Of a DNA stretch of 64,000 nt, positions 24,603 through 38,525 are shown in pieces (the stretch's first letter is position 1; each line of letters begins with the position of its first letter). The position numbers and the translations under genes are program-made. The DNA is from Chondrilla cf. caribensis (taxonomy: Eukaryota > Porifera > Demospongiae > Chondrillida > Chondrillidae), in NCBI GenBank assembly GCA_964020155.1, contig OZ026569.1, forward strand, positions 1,058,807-1,122,806. Direction: 5' to 3'. The notes under the pieces were generated by a model. That model did not search any database and was not told the DNA's origin. It worked only from the letters and a program-made list of their open reading frames with translations.

Positions 24603-26115
24603 AAGAAGTGTTGTTTTGTACTTTCACCTATTGTTTAGTACTTCATGAATATAAAGTTGAATTAGTATTGAAGTTTGTATTTTAACCCAATTATTGTACA
24701 TTTATTTTCATTACAATAATGATAATAATATTATTATTGTACCTTAGAACTATAATACCACAGGTTGTAATTGTATAATAGTATAATACTAGTGTACGGT
24801 TAGTACAATTTGTATAATCTATATTATAATTGGAACACTAATTCATGTACGTATGTATGAGTGTATATACACCTGTTTGTATGTATTATATTCATATAGG
24901 TATGCATGTGTATCCATGTATGTGTTACAACTATACAGTCATATTATGTGGGTACACCTATGTACATGTGTTTCACCTACATATGTAACATTTTTAATAT
25001 GTATGTATCTGACAGTGTGTACATGCACATGTATTAGCATGTGATCATGAATGGAGTACGTACTAGTATATATGGTTATTTTTAGATGCCTTTCTCGTAT
25101 AGGTATTTTGTAACATTTCTTCAGACAATAATCTCATCATTAGATAACTCTGTTACCATGGTAACTACTGGTGATGCTATAATAGCCTCACTACCAAATC
25201 AAATATTGTTTCAATTCAAACTTGGAAGCTAGCTATGTTATAATATGTCACCTTTAAGAATGATCCATTTCCTGTGTTTCCTTCTTAAAGGATTATGTAT
25301 TCTGATTAGCCACATGCTGACTTTTGTTAGCTATATATATATATGAATTAAGGAATTTTCACACTGGGAATCACAGGTATACATAGGATATATATCCCTG
25401 TCAGTGTTTTTGATGTTGCCAAGGATCAGGATACATCCACCATTAATTTTGCTCGATCATTTCGATGGTGTGGACTATAACAGAGAAATAATGCTATATA
25501 AGCACCTTCTTGCATAGCTCATGAGAGAGGGGGGGGTGTCAACCTGATTTTTTAGATCACTAAATACACTGCAACGATTGGAGAAGATCACAGGGTTTTC
25601 CCCTTAAGCAATGCCATTATTATAATAAGTATTTCTTATATCAAATTGTTACATGTACGTCTTACCAGCAGTATGTAAATTAGGTAAGTTTGATGTCTTC
25701 GATCAGTTGTAATTGTGCTGATTTTTTGATAGCTAGTCGATCTAGCACTGCCTTAAACAGCAGTTTTAGGATAGCACAATTATAACCTGAGGTGGACACA
25801 CACTGAAAACACAACAAAATAAAGCTTGAAAACAGCTATGTAAGTATATCATGCAAGGAGAATGGAGTTTTAATCTGTTTGGCCATATAATTTCTTTTTT
25901 CTCCAGTTTCTGCGGAGATTCATAGCTAAATACAATATTATAGTCATTTTCCACACTATCTAGCTCGTTTCAACCCCGATATAAAGAATTCTGTACTTGT
26001 CACAAAGTTCGATGATATCGATGGCATATATCAACTGGTGGAACACGCGCACGCTAATGTAGGTACGTACGTACATCAGTGTGATGAGAGAAGTAAGTGT
26101 ATTACATTTATTTAT
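24603..26115. other. Spacer between receptors A and B
   Basis: Contains 3' sequence shared with the B-C spacer (25240-25740 matches 30185-30735) as part of the tandem duplication unit, including a second GGGTTTTCCCCTTAAGCAAT block at 25590. There is no independent gene. Confidence 0.6.
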
Positions 26116-26235
26116 AGGGTTCTCCCCTTTAATAAATGGCCGCCCGTGCAAAGATAGCTTATAGTAAGGGAGAACATACTATCCACCGGGCAAGAAGCGC
26201 GTCTTTCTTAATTATCGTGTTCAATGTTATAGGCA
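26116..26235 (+). promoter_or_regulatory. Conserved 5' block of receptor B
   Basis: AGGGTTCTCCCCTTTAATAA, ATGGCCGCCC and AAGCGCGTCTTTCTTAATTA are in the same order as upstream of A and C. This is a candidate promoter and 5' UTR. Confidence 0.5.
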
Positions 26236-29200
26236 ATGATGTCAACTCCCTCCTTACATTATACATATTTGTTTGTTCTGTCGAGTATTCAAGGATTAGG
26301 TGAGTGGTTCCTGAAAGTAGAGTCATAGACATAGCTACGTAGGCCTAGAAAACCTATTCAATATCGATAGATCCTTTGGGTTATAATACGCCTGCACCAT
26401 TTAGCTGTCTATTTACATAATATTATACTGACCTGGTGGGTAACAACCCAACTACAAGCCATCCTGTACATGAAGGCCATCAATAATCAACTATCTTTTG
26501 CTGTGAGTACGTTGACTCTGATATTAGCCAGTAGGTATCTGTGTTGTGGCGGCACTGTGGGTGTACTTGTAATGGTGTTTCTCCTCTGCTCACTAGCTAC
26601 AGCTCAGCTCTCCCTCTCAACATCCACTGGTGGTGTTTGGTGTAGTGGTGACCCAGTCACCTTGGTGTGTACACATCCTGTGCTACCTCAAGAACCAGAG
26701 TACCCACGAGCTGATGTTAGCTGGAGGAGAGATGGTTGGGCTATACCTACTGTTGGACTTGGACAAACTAAACCCAACTCCACAGCAACCACATTGCAGT
26801 TCACTGTTACCGAGGGCAATACTGGAAACTACACTTGTTTTCTAGTGAATCTTGTGCAAAGTAGAGCAGATGAGAGTAACAGTGTATCAGTGAGACCACT
26901 TGGTGAGTCATCACAACCAGTTTAAAATCAGTATACTCGAACAGCGCATATGTAGCATTTGGTCACTAATCCTGGCTACCAAATGCATGGAATCTATGTG
27001 TATATCGCTAATTATATTGTATATTTTTTAATTGTGTATACCATAGACCTGACCCCACCTCACATCATGAGCATGGTTCCTCTGGAGTCCTCCATCACTA
27101 TCAGATGGACCTCTCAACCCTGTACTGTGAGGTACAACATATCCTGGATGTACACCAATGATGATGGTACTACTACTACTGGTAGTGGAGTCCCTGACCA
27201 GGTCACCACCTACACCATCCCAACCAGTGTACAAGGAGTGTATACTGTGTCAGTCCAAGCTGTTGATGGTGTGGGTAATGTAGGACCAGCAACTAGTGAA
27301 GTAGTGAGATCCAGTGAGTGGACTAACTCCACACTCTGTGTCTTGATGATAGTGATATGATCAATTCCTCTCTCTTCAGCCTACCCTCGACCCACTGCTG
27401 ATGCTCCTCCTTGTGAGGACAGGTCACTTGTTCTGACATGTCTAGTCAGTGGACTACACAATGATAGGAGATCACATTTCGTCTGGTTTGATCAGAACGG
27501 CCCACTTAATAACTCTGATCAGTACTCTATTACTGGTGATCAGTTGACGATAGATAATGTTTGCGTTACCAGTGATGGGAAGGACAAGGATGTCCAATGT
27601 AGCGAAGTTTTGAATAATGGAATAGTGGTGGCAGGAGTCAATTACCACGTGGAACCACTAGGTCAGAACTGTAAGGTTGTAAATGTAGTATGACATTGTA
27701 CGTAATAATATGATGTGTATAGTTATGTGACATTGAGTAAATGTGGTATTTTGAAGTACTTCTTCCCATCTACCCTACCAGCTCAACCAGGTCCTCCTGT
27801 AGTGACTGTTACGACAACTGATTCTAGTATCAAGTTAATATGGAACACTACGCTGCATTGTTTTGAGTCTGAAATGTTCACCTTTGTTGTAATTTGGAAT
27901 GAAATTGGAAGTTGGACCAGTGCCAATGTGACCACCTCATCCTCTCCATACACCATCAGTGGACTCCAACCTGGTACCACTTATCAGATCGGTGTACATG
28001 GGGTGGGTGGATCGGGAGTGGTCAGTGAAACAAGGGTACTTTCTGTTCGGACATCCGGTAAGTGTTATTCGATTGTGTATCTTCCATCAGTAGCTAATAT
28101 TAGATAGAGTGACATATGCTACCCTATAGTATAACTGTAGCAAAGAGAAGTATGTGTACATGTATCCCTTTGTAAGTAAGAGTAAATGTATACTGGTACA
28201 TTAGAGTGCATTCTTTTCCAATCAGTTATTAGAAATGTATAACAGGGTGGTGATTGAATGTTTTTGCCAAATGTGAGATTTCCATTCTGTTTTCTTCCTC
28301 TTTGATCCCCCATACAGATTCTGTATCTACTTCATCTCCTGATACAAGTACGTACATGTGAATTTCCCACACCAATATACATGGATCCAGTGTGTGTTAA
28401 CATGTACTTCTGCTTTCTTCTGCAGTTACCATCACATTGTCCACAAGTCTCATTGCTGGTATGGTGGTAGCCTGTGCTGTTGTCATTTTACTGACATTTC
28501 TAGCTGGTTGTGGAGGTGGGGTAATAGCACATGTTGCTTACATGAAGAAATCTAAACAGTCAACAGGTGTGTGGTGTGTTGTTCCTTCCTCTGTTCCAAT
28601 GGTTACATGTTCAGTATAAAGGTTATGCATTTGTGTCATTGTATGGGAAGAAAGTACACGTGGGAGAATTAAACAATTGTATCAGCAGAGAAAACTCATT
28701 CCTAGTATTTCAATCATTACTATGACATGACAGTTGAATGTACGGACATAAAAAACTTGGAATGGAGTTCCACTAACATTATAACTAGCTAGTCTCTTGT
28801 TTCCACAATTACATCAGATTCTATATGCTGTATACATAGTTGTCTGTTTTGAAGTACATCACATAATACATGTGTAAGTACATACAGTGGGGACATATGG
28901 TAGGATATCACGATACGGGAAATAACGTAATTTCTCCAGGTTTTGAGGGACCTTATATATTTTCTCTAATTTCACAATCAACTTTGTATTTATGGACATT
29001 TCATTCATGAATAGTATCTTCTCCCAAGGACACCAACTGCAGTGATTTTTCCTTTCATGAAAATACAAGTTGCACCAAGTTGTAGATTCATGAAATATAC
29101 ATCCAACAATTCCACAATAATTAGAGCGAGTACAATATATTCTGTACTCGGCTAGTTATTTTGGAAGTTGTTAACTGGTTGTTAGTAATGATATGTATTC

Positions 29201-29638
29201 TCTATTTGTTTACTAGTAGCTTACTCACCAATCCCTACCTGCTCACTGCAGGACACACTGTTGGAATCTCACAAATGCATACTATTACTAAGTCTCACCT
29301 TAAAACATGAACAATTATTTCACTCTGTGTACGTATACATGTGTACACACTACACACTGCCTGTTATGTGCCATACTGGTGTTAGTGTCATTAAGGTATG
29401 CACAGTACGTATACATGTACACAAGTACATACATGCATACTTGAGTACATGTTCTGTATGTCTGCTCACTACAGGATCAACTGAAGGTACAGTTGATGAA
29501 GATAAGCAGCATTTTCCCATTCCTTCTTACATGAATGTAGAACTGGATGATGGAAGCGTTCCCATGACAACCAACCCCAGTTATGGACAGGTTGAAAGGC
29601 AACATGATCACCACAGGCCTGTTTATGGAAACTTGTGA
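26236..29638 (+). CDS. Receptor B: tandem paralogue of A, 8 exons
   Basis: Exons 26236-26299, 26597-26902, 27047-27313, 27380-27661, 27782-28057, 28318-28347, 28426-28566, 29475-29638. They total 1530 nt, all phase 1, about 509 residues. The order is the same as A: signal exon (MMSTPSLHYTYLFVLSSIQG), Ig, FN3, Ig, FN3, stalk, membrane helix (GMVVACAVVILLTFLAG) and tail. The 54-residue tail is identical to that of A, including PSYMNVEL, NPSYGQV and PVYGNL, while the Ig exons differ at many residues (for example ISAISDG region against VCVTSDG). The donor after exon 4 is the weaker GTCAGA rather than GTATGT. Introns are clearly homologous to those of A, so the duplication is recent. A long frame starting at 26470 reads through the intron before exon 2 and is not favoured, because the signal exon at 26236 is conserved in three copies. 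Confidence 0.85.
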
Positions 29639-30282
29639 AAGAAGTGCTGTTTTGTACTTTCACCTATTGTTCAGTACTTCATGAATATAAAGTTGAATTA
29701 GTATTGTAGTTTGCATTTCAACCCAATAATTGTACATTTACTTTCATTACAATAATAATAATATTGTACCTTAGTACTATAATACCACGGGTTTTAATTG
29801 TATAATAGTATAATACTAGTGTACGGTTACGTTAGTACAATTTTATAATCTATGTATATGTGTTACAACTATGTGGATGCACCTATGTACATGTGTTTCA
29901 CCTACATATTATATATTGTGTATTATTTTTAATAATATAATATATATGTATCTGACAGTGTGTACATGCACACATATCAGTATATGTGAGCATGAATGGA
30001 ATGGAATGGGATGAATGGTACTATGGCTATGTTAGAATGCCTTTCTCGTATATAGGTATTTTGCAACATTTCTCCAGCCTGTAATCTCATTATTAGATAA
30101 CTCCATTACCATGGTGATGCTATAATATAGCCTCACTACCAAATCAAATATTGTTTCAATTCGAACTTGGAAGCTATAACTATGCTATAATATGTTACCT
30201 TTATGATCAATTTCCTGTTTTCCTTCTTAAAGGTGATATAAATAACTTGTATTCTGATTAGCCACTTGCTGACTTTTGATAG

Positions 30283-30339
<57 letters not shown>

Positions 30340-31019
30340 GAATTAAGGAATTTTCACACTGGGAATCACAGACATATACATAGGATATATATCCCTGTCA
30401 GTGTCTTTGATGTTGCCATGGATCAGGATACATCCACCATTAATTTTGCTCATTTCTATGGTGTGGACTATAACAGAGAAATAATGCTATATAAGCACCT
30501 TCTTGCATAGCTCATGAGAGAGGGGGTGTGCCAACCTGATTTTTTAGATTACTAAATACACTATGATGATTGGAGAAGATTACAGGGTTCTCCCCTTAAG
30601 CAATTCCATTATAATTAAGTATTTCTTATATCAAATTGTTACATGTATGTATTACCAGCAGTATACGTAAATAAAGTAAGTTTGATATCTCGATCAGTAA
30701 TTGTACTGATTTTTTTGATAGTTGATTTAAAGCTGTCTTAAAATGCAGTTTTGGGATAGCACAATTATACCCCGAGGTGGACACGTTTCCAGTTTCTGCG
30801 GAGATTCAAAAATGCAATTTTGTCATTATTTTCACATTATCTAGCTCATTTCAAACCTGATATGAAGAATATCTGTACTTGTCACAAAGTTCCATCTGTG
30901 CTGTTTGAAACCATACAATGACATTAATATTTTTGCAGTGTGAATTGCAAAATTCACATTTTAACAAGAAGCTGGAATATGCACTATTGTGCACAATGTA
31001 ATAATATGCACTCCATGGT
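29639..31019. other. Spacer between receptors B and C
   Basis: Homologous to the A-B spacer, with an expanded (AT)n at 30282-30333. No independent gene. Confidence 0.6.
30282..30333. repeat. (AT)n microsatellite
   Basis: Uninterrupted AT dinucleotides. The homologous site downstream of A (25330) has only about five units. Confidence 0.95.
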
Positions 31020-31440
31020 GGTACCTCTATGTAGGTGATGGTCAGTTCTTCATAGAGGGACCAGCTGTTGATAGTGTCTAGATCTGCTTTGGAAACACCA
31101 CTAGTCTTTCATGTTTCTATATATCCCAACATAATGGACATGGTGAATGGAGGAACAGATACTTGGTCGGAAGTGGTGAGTGGGCAGTGAATGGTGTTGA
31201 CCAGATACCAGATGGTAACACTACGTCAAGGCAAATACTTAATGCCTCAGCGGAGAGATTGGATGTTACTCTCACAAAAGAACAGTTTGGAGATGGTGCA
31301 TGTCTTCTACTATTCCTGTTAGTTACTATTGTACAATGGCAACAGGGAGACCAGCAGTGATGTGGAGATTGACCGGGCCCAGCTGCCAGGTGAGGGAGTA
31401 CACCCATGTGACATTGATTGTACATTAAATTTTAATAGCT
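31020..31440 (+). pseudogene. Decayed Ig-domain exon upstream of receptor C
   Basis: Contains GQFFIEGPAVDSV followed by TAG, then ICFGNTTSLSCF, GSGEWAVNGVDQIPDG and LDVTLTKEQFGDG before frame loss. It is homologous to 18290-18615. Independent lesions in the two relics indicate separate decay. Confidence 0.55.
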
Positions 31441-31453
31441 ACTTCTAAACCAG

Positions 31454-31454
<1 letters not shown>

Positions 31455-31492
<38 letters not shown>
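31455..31492. repeat. (AT)n microsatellite
   Basis: Pure AT repeat following the Ig relic. Confidence 0.95.
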
Positions 31493-31497
<5 letters not shown>

Positions 31498-32240
31498 CAT
31501 TCATGTCACATGTTCTGATCTTGAGGATGACATGAATGTACGCAATAATTTGGATGTACAGGATCAGCTGTCATAAGTGAAGCAAATTGGTAAATACATA
31601 TGTTCCAGTTCTACTGAATACATGATAATAATATTCTGTCGGTTCAGGTATGCCATCATCAGTGTAAATAAGATGCACGACAGCTCCTGTTTGGAAGATC
31701 ATGTGTTGACACTGTTACTTGGCAGAAAGGTCACACTTGTAGCATCCACCTAGGCCTCCATGACAAACACTATATGCACTGCCAAGTGCACACAACCTCC
31801 TAAAAAGTGTTAAATAAATACTTTTAATTTGTGGGTTTGGAAGGTGTAGTGCTGTGACCGGGATTTGACATCATCATTTCATACCACCACAGACACTGCC
31901 AAGTACACACAACATCCCTAGGATTAGTTTTGGCCATATTTTGTAGTTTTGGAAGGTGAGGTGCTATAATATGGCCTATTACAAAAGTAGCACACAAGTG
32001 CATAAGTGGTCTACCAGTCTATGTTCCAGTCTACACCAATCACATATAGAACCAATGACAATATTCCAACTCATTAATGACTGTCTAAATTCTATTACTG
32101 CTTGTTGCTATAGCTACTAGAGCCAATATATTCCAAACACAAACGATAACGATGATACGTACATATCTCAACTGGTGGAACATGCACACGCTAATGTACG
32201 TGCATCAGTGTGATGAGAGAATTACATGTATATCCTTTAG
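31493..32240. other. Spacer without recognised gene
   Basis: Carries two imperfect copies of a CACTGCCAAGTGCACACAAC block (about 31776 and 31894). No frame with domain content. Confidence 0.4.
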
Positions 32241-32344
32241 TGGTTAAGACATGGACACTTGGGCAGTATGACATATAAATTACACTTGCCCTCAGGACTC
32301 AGTATTTTATATGTCATACTGCCTGAATGTCCATGTCTTAACCA
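32241..32344. mobile_element. Fold-back element (about 39-bp arms)
   Basis: TGGTTAAGACATGGACACTT at the left pairs with its complement ending at 32344. The loop is about 25 bp. It is inserted just upstream of the receptor C promoter block. Confidence 0.8.
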
Positions 32345-32452
32345 GTATAGCATCCGTTGCTAACACTTTATACTATTGCTAACGCTTTATGCATTATAAA
32401 ATTGCTGTATAATAGTACTGTTTCTATGGTAACGAATGCTATATTTATTTAT

Positions 32453-32572
32453 AGGGTTCTCCCCTTTAATAAATGGCCGCCCGTTTATAAATGCAGAGAT
32501 AAGGGAGAGTATACTATCCACGGGGAAGAAGCGCACGTCTTCCTTAATTATCGTGTTCAGTCTTAGGTAGGG
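32453..32572 (+). promoter_or_regulatory. Conserved 5' block of receptor C
   Basis: AGGGTTCTCCCCTTTAATAA, ATGGCCGCCC and TCTTCCTTAATTATCG as in A and B. Retained although the downstream gene is broken. Confidence 0.45.
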
Positions 32573-33591
32573 ATGTCAACTCCTTGCTTATTTTTGATGT
32601 ATTTATTTGTTCTCTCGATTATTCAGAGATTAGGTGAGTGCTTTGGAAGTAGAGTCTTAGACAAACATATATAGGCCTACTATCTACTGTTGGTCTTGAA
32701 CGAACTACACTCATGAACTCCACAACAACCAGACTGCAGTTCACTGTTACTGAGGACACTACTGGAAACTACACTTGTTTCTAGTGAATCTTGTGCAAAG
32801 TAGAACAGATGAGAGTAACAGTGCATCAGTGAGACCACTCAGTGAGTCATTATGGCCAGTGTAAAATCATTTTACTCAAACAACGCATATGTAGCATTTG
32901 GTGACTAATCCTGGCAACCAAATGCATGGAATCTATGTATCTATATTGCTAGTTATTATGGTATACTTTTTGATTGTGTATATATGCATATTGCACCCAG
33001 TCGTAGATTAATGGATGTACATCTTACAATCCCATGATATTTAGAGCAAGTACAGTAGATTCTGTACTCAGCTAGCTATTTTGTAGGTTGTTGGCTGACT
33101 GTTATATATGATATATACTATTTGTTTTCTAGCTGCTTACTCACCAATCCCTATCTGCACAGTACAGGACACACTATTGGAATGTCACAAATGTATACTA
33201 TGCAAAGTCACCTTAATAATAATATTATTATTAACAATCAATACACTTTGTGTACATGTGTATACACCACACACTGCAGGTTTTGTTCCATACTGGTGTT
33301 TGTGTCATTAAAGTGTATGTATGCACAGTACATGTACATGTTGTACATACATATAATACTTAATATTCTGTGCACGTATAATATTATATGCTCACTACAG
33401 GATCAACTGAAATTACAGTTCATGAAGATAAGAACTCCTTTGTTTCTTCATACATGAATGTAGAACTGGATGATACATGCGTTCCCATGACAACCAACCC
33501 AAGCTATGAGCAGGTTGAGAGGCACCATGATTACCCCAGACCTGTTTATGGGAACGTGAAAGAAGTGTTGTTTTCTGTTCACTATTGTTGA
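32573..33591 (+). pseudogene. Receptor C: collapsed copy (signal, partial Ig, tail)
   Basis: The signal exon 32573-32633 (MSTPCLFLMYLFVLSIIQ) and its donor are intact. The intron then runs directly into the second half of the first Ig exon (about 32686-32841), which has lost its acceptor and has a one-base deletion giving TTGTTTCTAG (stop). The FN3, second Ig, second FN3, stalk and membrane exons are all missing. Sequence resumes in the intron before the tail. Tail exon 33401-33591 keeps SSYMNVELDD, NPSYEQV and PVYGN, but its stop is shifted and the end reads into former 3' UTR. It cannot make a membrane receptor as it stands. Confidence 0.75.
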
Positions 33592-34891
<1,300 letters not shown>

Positions 34892-37800
34892 TTAGCCTAA
34901 GTCCTCAAACATTTCCCAATACTTGAGAGCTATTATCTGATATAAGCTAGCCTTTTCTTTCCGGTAGGTGGCCATCTCCAATGTGCTATTAGCCAAAGTA
35001 TCATATAGGAAAGCTTTCTCAAGTTCGGAATCAGCAATCTTCTGACAAAGGGAGGCTTTCTCCAGGTAGTCTTTTGACAGCTTACAATGATGATCAGCTT
35101 CTTTCTTATGATACCTAGCCCTGGCTTGATAGAGATCAACTAGTCGCATGTCCTCTTCAGCCTTTCTCCAATGAATGGTGGCTATCTCCTGATTGATTTC
35201 CATCATCTCTGGATCAGTCATTCCTTGACCACTGTTGCCCATTTCTTGATTGTAGATAGTTCTATTCTGATAATAATTGGCCAGAGTAAGGAGAACATCC
35301 GCCAATTCTTTATGGCTGTTGCATAAGTTCTTGTGATCGGTTGCATTCTTTCGATAATAATCTGCTAATAGTTGGTCAAAGTCAGCTAACGTCTTGGCAT
35401 CATTTGCCATCATTATCAAGAAGTCTGCTTTCGCATGGAGGATTTCAGCTACCTCTGCACTTAGTTTGGCCAACCTTGAATTGTTAAAAGCAGCTTCATA
35501 ATAGTTGGTTGACTGTGAGGCGTTTGATGTCTCATTACTGCTGTTCAACTTCTTGTCATGGTAGCGAGCATGCTTGTCATCAAGGTTGTTACCATTAACA
35601 CTCTGCACCTGCCAGCCAGTGTTGATCTCACTCTCATTATTAAGTTTTGATATCATATCCATATCAAGCGATATCAATTGTAAAGTATGATTTTCAATGT
35701 AGGCTGCAAAATAGGGGATACAGGTGACATAATGTGGCACACATACATGAAATTGTTAATACTTGATATTGTAATCATTAAAAAGACTAATAGTATGTAT
35801 AACATTGATGATCATCAGTTACTATCTCTTGAATGCAATAATTTGGAAATCAACCTGCCGGCAAAGAAAGGAGAAAAGCGACAGCTTAGGGATTCGAACC
35901 CAGGGTGTCTGGCTAAAGCTGCCATAACCACTGAGTTACTATCTCTGCATTTCCTTTGTTTTTGACGGATTTGAACAGGCCTAGGTTGGTTACACGTAGA
36001 AAGCAATCCAATCAGACCAAGAACATGTTCAACATATAGCATTGCACAATGACTTGAGTTACAGACATTGATACTACTAAATTGTATAGGCCACATTGTC
36101 TAAATTCAAGCAAAGTATAGACTTAAATTCCGGCAGCTCAATTGTTGAATGATAAGCAGTCACCATGTAAAATTCCCAGTCTAGGACCATTTCCCCTGGT
36201 AATTTTTGTCCACCCATACCAAGTATCCCTTTGTAATTTATAGGTGTGGACAAACCAAAATTATACTCAGACCATTTTTCCAGTAACAGACTGAGTATAC
36301 ATTTTATGTGACCAATATATCTCTCCGTAGGCTAATAATAAGAGTCAAAACTAGTTCTATATGCACTATGGGTGTTAATTATTATGATAATCATGACATT
36401 CACAGTAATCAACCCACCTTGTTGATAGATGCCCCTACATCTGCGACAGCTCTCTTCTTCCAGATGTGAATCTGCACTTTTTCCGGTGGATATCATTTCT
36501 CGTCCCCTATTGTATTGCATAAGTATTTCCTTAAGTTGTATTCCTGGACATAAGCAATCATCTGCAAAATATACAATACACACATTTAATTTACATGTTA
36601 TTATACTGTAGTATTATATGAGTTTAATAAACTATAAAGAACATGGTTGGAACATGTGTAATTATTTGTAGAAACATAATTTGAAAATTGATTCGTCCGA
36701 ATATCCATTGTTTACTCTATCACAAGTCTTTCTGTGGTCTTTCAGTCCAATGCGGTCCAAAAAATATACCACACCCATTGAATGCGTTATTTTTTATTCC
36801 AAGATTCCGAACGTGTCAGCTATTTTCTCATCAGGCCGTGAGCAGGAATCAGAAGCGTGCTATATACGAAGTCACAAAATGATAATAGAATTAATTTTGT
36901 ATCACGTGAAGAGGAAGAAGAGCTACGTAGAATTAACGATACTTGTTGCAAGTTCGTAGGCTCAGTAGCATGAAATGTACTATGTATGGTATAAAGTGGG
37001 GTAACTTGGAACATGGGGTAACTTGGAACACTTTTCATTTTACTTCATCTTATTCTGCCAAACATTTACCAACTTTTGGTTAAAGTTTACCATACATGAT
37101 GGTAGTATGAGGTAAAATTACATTGATAGTTTCACGGCTATTCGCATATCCCAGAGGAAGTTATTGATCAAAAAGTGAACAAGCGCAGATAAAACATGAG
37201 CTTAGAATATTTTTTCAACAGAAACCTAGTTATTTTCAATAGCATTCTTGGTTGAGGATAGCAGCAATCCCGTTTTCAACAACAAACTCGAAAATAGTCG
37301 TTCACGAGGGCCAAGAATGTGGCAATGAAGAAAAAGACACAGACTAGGTGGCTTGTGATGAATGCCAGGGGTGATATCATCTTGCATGTACTAACCTAGA
37401 TTTGTTGCCCGGTCAAAGACAGCGTTGGATCTGTTCCATTTGCTCTTGAACAGCCTCCTCCACGCTGAGATGTACCCATTGTGTTTTGGCTTTTTATAAA
37501 CTGAGCTTTATGTATGATAGAGTATAATATAGTCTTTTTATACCATTTGATTTTTATACCATTTGAGTTCTTTTAAAGCATTATTGTATGCCCGGTCGTC
37601 GTATGGAGCCTCTGTGATGATTTCATGGCAAATTTTCGGAGTGTTCCAAGTTAGCTACCCCGACAGCCATTTACCCACACTTTACAAAAGTTATTACAAA
37701 AACGATTCTGCTGTCCAATGGAATGGTGCTATACAATTTCGAACTGGTCATGAAGGGTGGATATCTACTTTAGGTGCACAGTAAGTTTCATGTAAATCCA

Positions 37801-37996
37801 GTGATCCATCGGAGTGCAAGCAGTGGAGGTGTACGTTGATAGGTGTCAAAAAGTGTTCCAAGTTACCCCGTTTTACCCTATACGGAAATTGATCAGTTAC
37901 TCTATAGACATTAATTAGCAAAATACTGAACTTACTATCTGCCTTAGTGAGTGATAGCAGACAAAAAATTAGGAATAATAACAATTTAAAGGCCAT
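34892..37996 (-). CDS. Secreted alanine-heptad coiled-coil protein, 3 exons
   Basis: Minus-strand exons 37996-37936, 36561-36418 and 35703-34892 join in frame (phase 1 at both junctions; 1017 nt, 338 residues). Exon 1 is a clean signal peptide (MAFKLLLFLIFCLLSLTKAD). Exon 2 carries CLCPG and CRRCRG cysteine pairs. Exon 3 is a long helical region with alanine every seventh residue, for example ADFDQLLADYYRKNA and later ASLCQKIADSELEKA. There are roughly nine consecutive heptads in each half, separated by a short linker with GNSGQGMTDPEM. Several N-x-S/T sites (NSS, NET, NAT, NRT, NST) fit an extracellular glycoprotein. No family was recognised. The Ala-paced heptad suggests a tight coiled coil or helical bundle. 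Intron 1 contains a TIR element (36988-37883) and intron 2 a tRNA-like SINE remnant. Confidence 0.7.
35881..35948 (-). mobile_element. tRNA-derived SINE-like sequence in intron
   Basis: The minus strand carries an A-box-like TAGTAACTCAGTGGTTA and a perfect B-box GGTTCGAATCC, spaced as in a tRNA. The arms do not all pair, so a SINE head or tRNA pseudogene is more likely than a functional tRNA. Confidence 0.55.
36988..37883. mobile_element. TIR element with GGGGTAACTTGGAACA repeats
   Basis: GTATAAAGTGGGGTAACTTG at the left, with a second direct copy of GGGGTAACTTGGAACA, matches the complement at the right end (CAAGTTACCCCG...CCCTATAC, 37883). The interior of about 0.9 kb has no transposase. 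It lies inside the first intron of the secreted coiled-coil gene. Confidence 0.65.
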
Positions 37997-38455
37997 TCCT
38001 TTCTTCTTTCAGGGAGTATTATCTCGGTCTGTCTGTACTTCAAATCAACTCTTTACTGATACCCAAACCCTTGACTGAGGTATTTATTGTGAAGATGAGC
38101 CAATGAAAAGCGAAATCGACACTGTAGTACTCGTAGTCGATGCTCATTGGCTGAAATATAGACATGCATATGCATGCACAGTCCTATCGACATAGTGACA
38201 ACATGGTGACAGTATTCTGTACTGCATGTGTCGTCACTGTTTGCGCTATTCAGCATCACGTGACTACTTGGAAGAAAATGGCGATACAAGAATTCGATGC
38301 GACAAAATGAAGTCGAAGCCATATCTCACTTCCTTTGGTAAAATATAAGCTGCAGACTTGTAATGCGAGACCCGTACTGTCATGGGACAATCGATGAAAT
38401 ATTCGACGCAGATGCTGATATTGACGTATGTGTTTTGAACTTTTCACGTACTAAA

Positions 38456-38525
38456 GGGTAGCTACCCAGTGGCTAGGGTACTGGGGCAAACATATGAAGT
38501 CAGAAGGGTTCAAATCTGTGAAGGA
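38456..38525 (+). mobile_element. tRNA-derived SINE-like sequence
   Basis: GGTAGCTACCCAGTGGCTAG resembles a box A region, and GGGTTCAAATCTG about 45 bp on resembles box B. No clear tRNA cloverleaf. Probably a SINE head. Confidence 0.45.

Noticed and set aside
26470..26596. Alternative start of receptor B at ATG 26470
   Set aside because: It reads through the conserved intron and its polypyrimidine tract. The signal exon at 26236 is conserved in three copies and phase-compatible.
35881..35948. Functional tRNA gene
   Set aside because: Boxes A and B are present, but stems do not pair well enough for a cloverleaf.
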